Source: Clostridiales bacterium
Lineage (GTDB): Bacteria > Bacillota > Clostridia > Tissierellales > Sedimentibacteraceae
Length of the DNA: 14,651 nucleotides
Assembly (NCBI GenBank): GCA_003457065.1
Contig: DMJQ01000050.1
Location: forward strand, 2,383-17,033
Direction of reading: 5' to 3'
The translations under genes and the position numbers were made by a program. The notes under the pieces were generated by a model. It ran no database searches. It saw nothing but the letters and a program-made list of their open reading frames with translations, and was not told the origin of the DNA. Shown here in pieces: positions 7,690-14,580 of the stretch (position 1 is the first letter of the stretch; each line of letters begins with the position of its first letter).

Positions 7690-9063
7690 CTACTTGCCTA
7701 TACAAAATTCATTGAATATTTTATCCATTAAATCATCACTTACTGATTTTCCCACAATTAAGCCCAGATATTCCATAGCTTGCTTCAGATCAATTTCAAT
7801 AAAATCAATAGTCATATTGTTACTGATTGATTTTTGAACTTCTTCCAGACTGTTTTTAGCATTTATCAGCAGATTCTTGTGCCTTACATTGTTAATAATC
7901 AGCTCGTCACTTATATTAAGTGTACCATCAAAAAACATACCGCTTATCTTATCTATTATCTCATCTAATCCCTGATTTTTAAGAACCGAAATACTTATAG
8001 CTTCCTTTTCGATATCCTCAAGGCCGCTCAAATCAAGATTGTTTTCCAAATCTGTCTTGTTTTTTATATAAATAACTCTTTTATTCTTAATATAATCAAG
8101 TATTTTTAAATCCTCTTCTTCAAGCTCCCTTGAAGAATCAAAAAGCATGATGACCAGATCGGATTCATTTACTTTTTGAAGAGCTTTTTCAACACCTATT
8201 TTCTCAACCTTGTCATCTGTCTCTCTTATACCTGCAGTATCAATTATTCTTAACGGAACACCTTTGATATTCACATATTCTTCTATGGTATCCCGTGTAG
8301 TTCCCGGCACTTCGGTAACTATCGCACGGTTTTCATCTAAAAGAAAATTCATGAGAGACGATTTTCCTACATTGGGCTTGCCCAAGATCACAGTCTTGAT
8401 GCCTTCCTTGAATATTTTTCCCGTATCTGCCGTCCTAATTAATCTGTCCAGCTCTTTTATCAGTTTTTCGCTTAAATTTTTTACTTTCCCTATGGTTACT
8501 TCATCCTCGTCATATTCGGGAAAATCAATGTTGACCTCAATGTTTGCAAGAAGATCCATTATTTCGCCGATTATTTCGTTTATTTCCCTGGACAGCCGTC
8601 CTTCCAGATGATTTACGGAAATTTCATGACTTGAATCCGTTTTGGAATTTATTATGTCTATAACCGCTTCCGCCTGAGTCAGATCAATTCTGCCGTTAAG
8701 AAATGCCCTTTTGGTAAATTCTCCTCTTTCTGCAAGCCTGCATCCGTAAAAAAGAACCGCTTCCAGTATTTTTTTGGCAGAGATCACACCTCCGTGACAA
8801 TTGATTTCGATAATATCTTCTCGTGTATAAGTGTTTGGACTTTTCATATAGGATATTAACACTTCATCAATTATCCTGCCGTCTCTGTCCACAGCATATC
8901 CGTAATGAAGATATCTGGGTTTTAAGTTAATATTTTTCTCTTTATTTTTATTTTCAAATATTTTTTGTGCGATATTTAATGCATTATCTCCGCTTATTCT
9001 TATTATATTAATACCTGCATTGCCCGGAAATGTAGCAATTGCAGTTATTGTATCAGTATTCAT
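7690..9063 (-). CDS. mnmE: tRNA modification GTPase MnmE (TrmE)
   Basis: A 457-residue GTPase that forms a complex with MnmG for U34 modification. The N-terminal tetrahydrofolate-binding domain begins [11 protein letters not shown]. The G domain has GKPNVGKSS (228-236, P-loop), TTRDT (G2), DTAG (G3) and NKTD (G4). The protein ends with FCIGK (453-457), the C-terminal C-x-G-K catalytic motif. All landmarks are intact. The start ATG fits family alignments; the Shine-Dalgarno (GGTGG, 4 nt before ATG) is weak and close. It is the first gene after the jag terminator, so it begins a new transcription unit that runs to parB. Confidence 0.98.
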   Translation of the reverse strand: MNTDTITAIATFPGNAGINIIRISGDNALNIAQKIFENKNKEKNINLKPRYLHYGYAVDRDGRIIDEVLISYMKSPNTYTREDIIEINCHGGVISAKKILEAVLFYGCRLAERGEFTKRAFLNGRIDLTQAEAVIDIINSKTDSSHEISVNHLEGRLSREINEIIGEIMDLLANIEVNIDFPEYDEDEVTIGKVKNLSEKLIKELDRLIRTADTGKIFKEGIKTVILGKPNVGKSSLMNFLLDENRAIVTEVPGTTRDTIEEYVNIKGVPLRIIDTAGIRETDDKVEKIGVEKALQKVNESDLVIMLFDSSRELEEEDLKILDYIKNKRVIYIKNKTDLENNLDLSGLEDIEKEAISISVLKNQGLDEIIDKISGMFFDGTLNISDELIINNVRHKNLLINAKNSLEEVQKSISNNMTIDFIEIDLKQAMEYLGLIVGKSVSDDLMDKIFNEFCIGK

Positions 9064-9092
9064 CCTACCACCGCAACTTTCTAATCATATAT

Positions 9093-9121
9093 ATTCTACA
9101 TTAATTCACCTTAAATGTACA
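9093..9121 (-). promoter_or_regulatory. Possible promoter of the mnmE operon
   Basis: TGTACA (9116-9121, 4 of 6), a 17-nt spacer and TAGAAT (9093-9098, 5 of 6) on the minus strand. It lies between the jag terminator and mnmE, where a promoter is required if termination is efficient. The boxes are imperfect. Confidence 0.35.
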
Positions 9122-9169
9122 TAACAATTTACAGAGTTTTAATCTCCATATCTTAGTTTTAGTCTATTT

Positions 9170-9202
9170 AAAAAATATAACCCGGATATCCGGGTTATAT
9201 TT
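9170..9202 (-). terminator. Rho-independent terminator after jag
   Basis: A perfect 30-bp palindrome (9173-9202) with core CCCGG-ATAT-CCGGG flanked by AT arms. In the minus direction it is followed by a T run (9170-9175, partly within the stem). It lies 49 nt after the jag stop and separates the rpmH-jag and mnmE-parB units. On the plus strand the T run is poorer. Confidence 0.85.
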
Positions 9203-9250
9203 ATGCTATTACACTAATATAAAAATAACTGACTCGAAATTACCGAGCAT

Positions 9251-9877
9251 CTATTTTATGTCTATTACAACTTTTCTGTATGGTTCTTCGCCTTCAGAAT
9301 ATGTTATAATATCTTCTTCATCCTGCAAAGTAGAATGTATTATTCTTCTTTCGTAAGGATTCATCGGCTCCAGTCTTACTTTATGATTATAATACCTGCA
9401 TTTGTCAGCCATTTTATTTGCCAGTTTCTTTAATGTTTCTTCTCTTTTCGCTCTGTAATCTTCAACATTGAAAATTACCCTAACATAATTTTGTCTTCCT
9501 TTATTCACTATTAGATTTAAAAGGAATTGAATTTCGTCTAAATTTTTCCCTCTTTTTCCTATAATTATTCCTTTGTCGTTCTCATCAATCCTGACTATAT
9601 CAACTTTCAAAAGGTTGTCAGAAAAATCTACTTCATAATCTGCTTCTATATCCATTTTCTTAAGCAAGATATCAAAAAATTTCTTTGTTCTTTCTTCCGG
9701 ACCATTGTTTACTGTTACCTTGACTTTTGCATTCTTGCTTCCAATCAGACCAAACAAACCCTTTGACGGTTCACTTATTACTTCAATGTCCACTTCTTCT
9801 TTCTCGGCTTTCAATTCTTCCAAAGCTGCCTTAACAGCTTCATCTACAGTGGCCCTAACAATAGTTACATCTTTCAT
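9251..9877 (-). CDS. jag: RNA-binding protein Jag (KhpB / SpoIIIJ-associated)
   Basis: A 208-residue cytoplasmic RNA-binding protein encoded beside the YidC insertase. In pneumococcus the homologue KhpB works with KhpA on cell-wall and division transcripts. Three domains are visible: the Jag-N domain (about 1-50, with EVISEPSKGLFGLIG), a KH domain with the GKRG loop at 107-110, and an R3H domain with PYERRIIHSTLQ (174-185). The start ATG is 2 nt past the yidC stop. Its GGAGG lies inside the yidC 3' end, about 13 nt upstream of the ATG, which is longer than usual, so translation probably depends on coupling to yidC. It is the last gene before the terminator at 9170-9202. Confidence 0.95.
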   Translation of the reverse strand: MKDVTIVRATVDEAVKAALEELKAEKEEVDIEVISEPSKGLFGLIGSKNAKVKVTVNNGPEERTKKFFDILLKKMDIEADYEVDFSDNLLKVDIVRIDENDKGIIIGKRGKNLDEIQFLLNLIVNKGRQNYVRVIFNVEDYRAKREETLKKLANKMADKCRYYNHKVRLEPMNPYERRIIHSTLQDEEDIITYSEGEEPYRKVVIDIK

Positions 9878-9879
9878 AT

Positions 9880-10698
9880 CTATTTTAATTCCTCCTTCGG
9901 ATTTTTGGACGAATTCATGACAATATACTGCTGTATTAACTGGAATACATTAGAGATAACCCAGTATAAACCTAACCCGGCTGGAAACTGAATACCAAAT
10001 ATAAATATCATAATAGGCATCATCATAGTCATTGATTTCTGAGTTGCCTCCTGCTGTTCATTCATTGAAGGCTGTGAGGAAGATGTCATTTTACTTGTTA
10101 AATATGTTGAAAACGCAGATACTGCCGCCAATATAGGCACTGCGGCTCCAATGAACGGAAGTGACATTCCCCCGATTGAAAGACCATTTACCATATTCAC
10201 CAGATCGGAATTTACACCTTTGGCAATATCTTCTAAAACAAATATATGATTTTCCGTAAAGCCCAGGTCTTTAATCCATAAAAATGATTTGTTTATGGAA
10301 TCAAAAAACGCTTGATCCGCAAAAACAAATTTAACCGGCTGCTGTATTACATAAAAAAACGCTATAAGTATAGGAAATTGTATGAGCATAGGCAGGCATC
10401 CGGCAAATGGACTGTAATTGGCTTCTTTATATAATTCCATCTGCTTTCTTTGCAGTGTTTGAGGATCTTTGCCGTATTTTTCCTGTAGTTCTTTTATTTT
10501 TGGGTTTAGTTCCTGCATTTTTTTCATGGATTTTGACTGCTTAAGAGTAAACGGCAACATTATCAGCTTGAAAATTATTGTAGACAATATTATTGCGATC
10601 GCATATGCAGAAATGTATTGTGTATCCAAAACAGATACCATGTTGTATAACAATTTAACAAGCATGCCCATCGGCTTTGCTATAAAATCTAAATTCAT
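9880..10698 (-). CDS. yidC: Membrane protein insertase YidC (SpoIIIJ/OxaA type)
   Basis: A 272-residue inner-membrane insertase of the short Gram-positive type, lacking the large periplasmic domain of the Escherichia coli protein. Core hydrophobic segments lie near 30-52, 98-118, 175-197 and 226-248. The coiled cytoplasmic hairpin KQSKSMKKMQELNPKIKELQ follows the first core segment. The SPFAGCLPMLIQFPILIAFFY and FPAGLGLYWVISN signatures are present. The groove residue that is Arg73 in Bacillus SpoIIIJ appears to be Lys44 here (IIFKLIMLP), a conservative change. No lipobox signal peptide is visible at the N-terminus. ATG follows GGAGG. It sits 13 nt after yidD and just before jag, the standard cluster. 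Confidence 0.97.
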   Translation of the reverse strand: MNLDFIAKPMGMLVKLLYNMVSVLDTQYISAYAIAIILSTIIFKLIMLPFTLKQSKSMKKMQELNPKIKELQEKYGKDPQTLQRKQMELYKEANYSPFAGCLPMLIQFPILIAFFYVIQQPVKFVFADQAFFDSINKSFLWIKDLGFTENHIFVLEDIAKGVNSDLVNMVNGLSIGGMSLPFIGAAVPILAAVSAFSTYLTSKMTSSSQPSMNEQQEATQKSMTMMMPIMIFIFGIQFPAGLGLYWVISNVFQLIQQYIVMNSSKNPKEELK

Positions 10699-10711
10699 AT
10701 TATCCTCCGTA

Positions 10712-10921
10712 TTATTTCAAAGGATCATACCCTCCGGGATTGAATGGATGACATTTAAGTATTCTCCTGATGCCTAAGTATGAGCCTTTAAAGAAACCGT
10801 ATCTTTGTAGTGCTTCTATAAAATATTGCGAACATGTGGGGTAAAACCTGCAATGCCTGACTCCTGAAGCTGAAGAAAATTTCTGATAAATTCGTATAAC
10901 AAAAATTAGTATCTTACTTAT
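10712..10921 (-). CDS. yidD: Membrane protein insertion efficiency factor YidD, apparent AUA start
   Basis: A 69-residue, weakly membrane-associated protein that aids YidC-dependent insertion. The family core is complete: an amphipathic N-terminus ([12 protein letters not shown]), [10 protein letters not shown] (24-33), and the C-terminal [12 protein letters not shown] (57-68). The reading frame has no ATG, GTG or TTG between the preceding in-frame stop and the conserved N-terminus. Comparison with homologues starting MKKxLIF places initiation at ATA (10919-10921), with a Shine-Dalgarno-like GGTGAT just upstream (about 10927-10932). The ATA overlaps the rnpA stop as ATAA, where an ATGA overlap would be normal. 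Either AUA is used, probably inefficiently and coupled to rnpA, or a G-to-A change or sequencing error removed the ATG. Start uncertain, gene identity sure. Confidence 0.93.
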   Translation of the reverse strand: MSKILIFVIRIYQKFSSASGVRHCRFYPTCSQYFIEALQRYGFFKGSYLGIRRILKCHPFNPGGYDPLK

Positions 10922-11256
10922 TTTAAATCACCCTTTAATAAATTTTTTCTTCTCATTAATTTATTAAATGATTTTTCCAGGCTTTTATAATCGGACTGCG
11001 TTGAATTGACTCTTGCCATGATGACAATATCATAGCTTTCTTTGAACTTATACTCATTCAATCTGACTATTTCTTTCAGTCTTCTTCTTATTACATTTCT
11101 TGACACTGCTTTTTTGATTTTTTTTGCAGCCGTAAAACCGAATCTGTTATATCCTAATTTATTTTTTTTCACAAATAAAACAAGATTATAATCAGAAACT
11201 GAATCATTGCAATTATAAACTGATTTGTATTCTGTATTTTTTTTTATTATTATCAT
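10918..11256 (-). CDS. rnpA: Ribonuclease P protein component RnpA
   Basis: A 112-residue basic protein that binds the RNase P RNA and helps it cleave 5' leaders from pre-tRNA. YKSVYN (10-15), [18 protein letters not shown] (37-54) and the basic helix [10 protein letters not shown] (53-62) mark the family; the RNR motif reads RNV here. ATG follows AAGGAA. The N-terminus is slightly short of the usual leading residues, but no earlier start is available. The stop overlaps the presumed yidD start by 4 nt. Expression must pass the terminator after rpmH (11293-11318), so rnpA is likely made at a fraction of rpmH levels. Confidence 0.96.
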   Translation of the reverse strand: MIIIKKNTEYKSVYNCNDSVSDYNLVLFVKKNKLGYNRFGFTAAKKIKKAVSRNVIRRRLKEIVRLNEYKFKESYDIVIMARVNSTQSDYKSLEKSFNKLMRRKNLLKGDLK

Positions 11257-11278
11257 TTCGTTTCCTTAATGTTCACAA

Positions 11279-11303
11279 GGGCTTTTAACTTGAATAAAAG
11301 GCC
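11279..11303 (-). promoter_or_regulatory. Second hairpin that excludes the rpmH terminator stem
   Basis: On the minus strand CTTTTA (11295-11300) pairs with TAAAAG (11282-11287) around a 7-nt loop, and GG/CC extend the stem past one mismatch (11302-11303 with 11279-11280). It uses the 3' arm and U-run of the terminator at 11293-11318, so both cannot form together. It could act as an antiterminator, or as a processed end for rnpA mRNA. Confidence 0.35.
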
Positions 11304-11318
11304 ACAAATGCGGCCCTT
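11293..11318 (-). terminator. Rho-independent terminator (attenuator) between rpmH and rnpA
   Basis: AAGGGCCGC pairs with GTGGCCTTT (one G-U pair near the loop, another lower), forming a hairpin at 11297-11318 followed by TTTTATT. The stem begins inside the rpmH stop codon. No promoter is evident before rnpA, so partial readthrough is expected. Confidence 0.8.
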
Positions 11319-11451
11319 ATGCTGACAATTTTTTTCTACCTTTTGCCCTTCTTCTCTTCAAAACATTTCTTCCAGATTTTGTGCTCATTCTCTTTAAGAA
11401 TCCATGCTCGCTGCTTCTTTGTCTTCTTTTTGGCTGATAAGTTCTTTTCAT
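11317..11451 (-). CDS. rpmH: 50S ribosomal protein L34
   Basis: A 44-residue, highly basic ribosomal protein. It starts [12 protein letters not shown], has [13 protein letters not shown] in the middle and ends in the Arg/Lys-rich [12 protein letters not shown]. The length and motifs match the bacterial family exactly. ATG follows a near-perfect AGGAGGTG. It is the first gene of the minus-strand cluster that diverges from dnaA, driven by the full-consensus promoter at 11513-11541, and is followed directly by a terminator. Confidence 0.98.
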   Translation of the reverse strand: MKRTYQPKRRQRSSEHGFLKRMSTKSGRNVLKRRRAKGRKKLSA

Positions 11452-11512
11452 CAGAAACACCTCCTTGTACTGTAGATATCTATATCAATATCTTAAATTT
11501 TCATGTTTTTAA

Positions 11513-11541
11513 ATTATAATATTTTTAAATTCCCATGTCAA
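11513..11541 (-). promoter_or_regulatory. Perfect sigma-A promoter of rpmH
   Basis: TTGACA (11536-11541), a 17-nt spacer and TATAAT (11513-11518) on the minus strand. Predicted start near 11506, giving a leader of about 55 nt. It fires away from the origin and the dnaA boxes. Confidence 0.88.
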
Positions 11542-11669
11542 CACTGAATTATGTTGCTGCTTCATCTTATATATATTATGCAGCAAAGCTGATGCAAATA
11601 TTTATGCTATTGTAATATACTACATTTTTATAAATATTGCAATTATTTTTTAAAATAAAAAAATTAAAA

Positions 11670-11698
11670 TTGAAATTGTGGATAAAAAATGATACTAT
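11670..11698 (+). promoter_or_regulatory. Candidate dnaA promoter containing a DnaA box
   Basis: TTGAAA (11670-11675, 5 of 6), a 17-nt spacer and TACTAT (11693-11698, 4 of 6), with an extended -10 TG at 11690-11691. A consensus DnaA box lies in the spacer and another at about +5 to +13, which would give direct autorepression by DnaA. The leader to dnaA would be about 195 nt. Confidence 0.5.
11677..11685 (-). promoter_or_regulatory. DnaA box, consensus
   Basis: TTATCCACA on the minus strand (TGTGGATAA on plus), a 9 of 9 match, inside the candidate dnaA promoter spacer. Confidence 0.9.
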
Positions 11699-11708
11699 GA
11701 TATGTGTC

Positions 11709-11717
11709 TGTGGATAA
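11709..11717 (-). promoter_or_regulatory. DnaA box, consensus
   Basis: TTATCCACA on the minus strand, a 9 of 9 match, same orientation and 32 bp (about three helical turns) from the first box. Confidence 0.9.
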
Positions 11718-11785
11718 CTTTTTTCATTTGATTAATTTACGGACAACTTGTTAACAATCCTTTAAAAACATTGATTAATCAAATT

Positions 11786-11819
11786 TATCAATTGTTGATA
11801 TATTTTATTAACAATTGTT
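11786..11819. repeat. Two palindromes centred on CAATTG in the dnaA leader
   Basis: TATCAA-TTG-TTGATA (11786-11800) and AACAATTGTT (11810-11819). Their CAATTG cores are 23 bp apart. The half-sites resemble relaxed DnaA boxes (TTATCAACA), so they may be paired weak DnaA sites or a hairpin in the long dnaA leader. Confidence 0.5.
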
Positions 11820-11898
11820 TACAGCATATATTTTAACACAAAACCTTAAGACTTATTAACAAAATGTTAATTTTTTTTATCAACAACCGGAGGATATT

Positions 11899-13236
11899 AT
11901 GAACTTTGAAGAATTATGGAATGAAGTCCTTGAGATAGTCAAAGAGGACACCAATCAAGTCAGTTTTAACACTTGGTTCAAACCCCTTAAAATAGTTGCT
12001 TATAAAAATAACACCATTTACCTTGAAACAGCAGATGATTTTTTAAAAAACACACTTAAAAAGAGGCATTACAATTTTCTTAAAAATGCATTTACATATG
12101 TTTTGAAAAAAGATACTGAACTTATTTTTACCATACCCGGAGAAAATATAGATAAGGAAGATGTAAAAAAGAATAACATCAGCAACGGCCCCGAAGAATC
12201 GGATACTATTAATAACGGAAGAAAATTAAATCCTAAATACCGATTTGACAACTTTATTATCGGCAACAGCAACAGATTTGCTCACGCAGCCTCGCTGGCT
12301 GTAGCGGAAGCACCGTCAACCGCTTACAATCCCTTGTTTCTGTACGGAGGCGTTGGTCTCGGAAAAACACACTTGATGCATGCAATCGGCCATTATATAC
12401 TTGACAGCAATCCTGATACATACGTACTGTATGTAACGTCTGAAAAATTTACAAATGATCTGATTAACTCTATCAAAGACGGTACCAACGAAGAGTTCAG
12501 AAATACTTACAGAAGAGCAGACGTCCTGCTTGTTGACGATATGTGTGCTCTTCCGATCTAAGAAAGTACGCAGGAGGAATTTTTCCACACTTTCAATGCT
12601 CTGCACGAAGCAAACAAACAGATAATTGTTTCCAGCGATAATCCTCCAAGTGAAATACCAACACTTGAGGACAGGCTACGCTCACGTTTTGAATGGGGAT
12701 TGATAGCTGACATCCAGCCACCCGATTACGAAACAAGAATCGCAATCTTAAGAAAAAAAGCAGAAGCCGAAAATTACAATGTGCCTGATGATGTAATCGT
12801 ATATATAGCTCAAAACATTCAGTCAAATATCAGAAAGCTTGAAGGAGCTCTTATCAGGATTTATGCCTATGCTTCTCTTACCAATAAAAAGGAAGTAACC
12901 CTTGAACTGGCGCAGGAAGCATTGAAACATTTAATATCAAACAACAAGAAAATCACTCTCAATGATATTAAAGAAGTTGTTGCAAACTACTACAATATAT
13001 CCTATGACGATTTAATATCTAAAAGGAAGACAAAAAATATTGCATATCCAAGGCAAATAGCAATGTATATCGCAAGAAAGCTTACAGATTATTCGCTTCC
13101 CAAGTTGGGCGAAGAATTCGGAGGCAGGGACCACTCAACTGTCCTTCACGCATGCAATAAAATAGAAGACGATATAGAAAACAGTCAGGAAGTAAAGAAA
13201 AATATAGACGATTTAATTTCGATGCTAAATAATTAG
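11899..13236 (+). CDS. dnaA: Replication initiator DnaA, interrupted by an in-frame stop from adapter sequence
   Basis: DnaA binds oriC boxes, oligomerises with ATP and opens the origin. If read through, it has 445 codons, the normal length. Domain I starts [10 protein letters not shown]. Linker domain II is about 85-110. The AAA+ domain has Walker [10 protein letters not shown] (150-158) and Walker B VLLVDD (ending 214). Sensor and arginine-finger regions follow ([13 protein letters not shown] and beyond). Domain IV ends with the box-recognition signature GGRDHST (408-414). Codons 215-221 read MCALPI-stop, where the family has IQFIAGK or close. The next codons, [12 protein letters not shown], are in frame and normal. 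The wrong bases match Illumina adapter (12543-12559), so the gene is probably intact in the organism. ATG follows GGAGG. dnaA is essential in most bacteria, which also argues against real loss. Confidence 0.96.
12543..12559 (+). other. Sequencing-adapter remnant (Illumina TruSeq read-2 3' end) within dnaA
   Basis: GTGTGCTCTTCCGATCT, 17 of 17 identical to the 3' end of the Illumina multiplexing read-2 adapter. The base before it (T at 12542) differs from the adapter (C), so the match stops there. Its last T with the following AA makes the TAA stop at 12559-12561. The substitution preserves both length and frame, and the expected conserved DnaA residues are missing exactly here. Confidence 0.95.
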
Positions 13237-13244
13237 CAACAACC

Positions 13245-13277
13245 TGTTGACAAAAAGTGGACAGGTGTTGACAAAAA
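13245..13277 (+). repeat. Direct repeat TGTTGACAAAAA after dnaA
   Basis: The 12-mer TGTTGACAAAAA occurs at 13245-13256 and 13266-13277, spaced 21 bp start to start (two helical turns). The second copy supplies the -35 of the dnaN promoter. The sites may be relaxed DnaA boxes (compare TGTTGATAA), which would tie dnaN transcription to DnaA. Confidence 0.7.
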
Positions 13278-13296
13278 ATAATTGACAGTTGATAAT
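13268..13296 (+). promoter_or_regulatory. Promoter of dnaN
   Basis: TTGACA (13268-13273, 6 of 6), a 17-nt spacer and GATAAT (13291-13296, 5 of 6). Predicted start near 13303, giving a long leader (about 175 nt) that passes through the origin unwinding region before dnaN. Confidence 0.7.
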
Positions 13297-13313
13297 TAAA
13301 AATAAAAAAAAAT

Positions 13314-13376
13314 CTATCAACAGCTGCAATTTTTCTACACCAATTAGAAATCCACAGTCAAGAGCGGTTTTCAACA
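13314..13376 (+). promoter_or_regulatory. DnaA-box-like cluster between dnaA and dnaN
   Basis: CTATCAACA (13314-13322), AAATCCACA (13348-13356) and TTTTCAACA (13368-13376), each with two differences from TTATCCACA, all in the same orientation and leading to the trio/AT tract. They fit the incC part of a Bacillus-type bipartite origin. Confidence 0.65.
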
Positions 13377-13388
13377 AATTAACATGCC

Positions 13389-13420
13389 CTACTGCTATTA
13401 CTATTATATTTTATATATAT
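13389..13420 (+). other. Origin unwinding element: DnaA-trio-like triplets and AT tract
   Basis: After a short GC patch (GCCC), the plus strand reads CTA-CTG-CTA-TTA-CTA-TTA (13389-13406). The opposite strand is then 3'-GAT-GAC-GAT-AAT-GAT-AAT, close to the DnaA-trio pattern of Bacillus subtilis. It runs into 19 uninterrupted A/T bases (13402-13420). This order (boxes, GC patch, trios, AT tract) is the basal unwinding system layout. Confidence 0.75.
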
Positions 13421-13478
13421 CTATCAGTGAATTTACATTTTTCAGTTGTGCACATTTCTTATATAAAGGAGTAAAAAG

Positions 13479-14579
13479 ATGAAAATAAAAATCAATCAAA
13501 ATGAACTTAATAAAAGCATTAATATCGTACAAAAAGCAGTTTCTTTAAGAACACCTCTTCCTATTCTGTCAGGAATATTGATCGAAGCTAAAAATAATAT
13601 GCTGATATTAACAGCAACAGATTTGGATCTGGGAATAAAAACTTATTCTCCATGTGAAATCGAAGAGGAAGGTTCAATTGTTGTTCAGGCTAAATTAATC
13701 GGAGATTTTGTAAGAAAACTTCCTTCAAACTCATATGTGTATATTGAAACAATGGAAAACAACAATATGGAAATAAAATGCCTGAATTCGGAAATCAACA
13801 TACTGGGAAATTCAGCCGAAGAATATCCGGACAACACTTTTGACAATGAGGGAGATTCTTTCACAATTAAATCAGAAACATTAAAGAACTTAATAAAATA
13901 TACTCACTTTGCTGCAGCACAGGAAAATATAAAACCTATATTTACAGGTTGCCTTATTGAAATAAAAAATAATTTCTGCACATTTGTTGCCTTGGATGGC
14001 TACAGAATGGCAGTCAAAAAAGAACCGGTCGATTACGATGGAGAAGTTTCTGTTGTTGTTCCTGCAAAAACTTTGCTGGAAATTTTAAGAATTGTTGAAG
14101 AAAGCAAAGAAAATACCGAAATAACAGTATCGGAAAGCCATGTATCATTCAAACTTGAAAATACAATTATTATTTCAAACTTGCTGGACGGAAAATTTAT
14201 TGATTATGAAGGAATAATAAAAGACAACTATGCGACTAAGGTAAAAGCTGCAACACTTGATATAAGAGACAGTGTTGAAAGAGCATCGCTTCTTGCTAAG
14301 GACGATAAAAATAATTTAATTGTTCTGGATATAAGTGACAGCAACATGCAGATTAATTCTGCATCAGAATACGGCAATGTGGAAGAAAATGTAAATGTCG
14401 AAAAAGAGGGAGAAGATTTAAAAATAGGATTTAACTCTAAGTATCTTCTGGATTTCTTGAAAGTAATTGACAGCGAAAAAATAATATTGAACTTAATAGG
14501 GAAGAATAATCCATGTTTCATAAATGAAGAAGGCAGCGAAGATTATATTTACATGGTACTGCCTGTGAGGATAAGCTAA
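13479..14579 (+). CDS. dnaN: DNA polymerase III beta subunit (sliding clamp)
   Basis: A 366-residue protein that forms the dimeric ring tethering the replicative polymerase and other clamp-binding proteins to DNA. The start MKIKINQNELNKSINIVQKAV and RTPLPILSGILIEA (24-37) belong to the first of three similar domains. The middle carries CTFVALDGYRMAVKK, and the C-terminus ends MVLPVRIS, the usual MxLPxR end near the protein-binding pocket. The length is the family norm. ATG follows AGGAG. It lies 242 nt after dnaA, with its own strong promoter (13268-13296) in the gap, and 1 nt before yaaA. The whole coding sequence is intact. Confidence 0.98.
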   Translation: MKIKINQNELNKSINIVQKAVSLRTPLPILSGILIEAKNNMLILTATDLDLGIKTYSPCEIEEEGSIVVQAKLIGDFVRKLPSNSYVYIETMENNNMEIKCLNSEINILGNSAEEYPDNTFDNEGDSFTIKSETLKNLIKYTHFAAAQENIKPIFTGCLIEIKNNFCTFVALDGYRMAVKKEPVDYDGEVSVVVPAKTLLEILRIVEESKENTEITVSESHVSFKLENTIIISNLLDGKFIDYEGIIKDNYATKVKAATLDIRDSVERASLLAKDDKNNLIVLDISDSNMQINSASEYGNVEENVNVEKEGEDLKIGFNSKYLLDFLKVIDSEKIILNLIGKNNPCFINEEGSEDYIYMVLPVRIS

Positions 14580-14580
14580 A

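Larger units (their letters stand above)
11640..11898. other. oriC upstream half (rpmH-dnaA intergenic DnaA-binding region)
   Basis: A gene-free, strongly AT-rich region. It holds two consensus DnaA boxes (11677-11685, 11709-11717) and relaxed ones: TTGTTAACA (about 11748-11756), TTATTAACA (11805-11813 and 11853-11861) and TTATCAACA (11877-11885), the last just before the dnaA ribosome binding site GGAGG. In Bacillus and clostridia this corresponds to the incA/incB part of the bipartite origin. TTGATTAAT is repeated at 11728-11736 and 11771-11779. No reading frame of note is present. Confidence 0.8.

Noticed and set aside
8210..8611. 133-codon open frame on the plus strand
   Set aside because: It lies antisense within mnmE, whose motifs are intact. 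It has no ribosome binding site and no recognisable domain, so it is a shadow frame.
10202..10210. AGATCGGAA, resembling the reverse-complement adapter start, in yidC
   Set aside because: Only 9 nt match, the next bases differ from the adapter, and the YidC frame is undisturbed. A similar 8-nt match at 8156-8163 in mnmE is also chance.
12541..12700. True dnaA pseudogene, programmed stop readthrough or split DnaA
   Set aside because: The stop coincides exactly with adapter sequence, with conserved length and normal flanking codons, so an artefact is far more likely.
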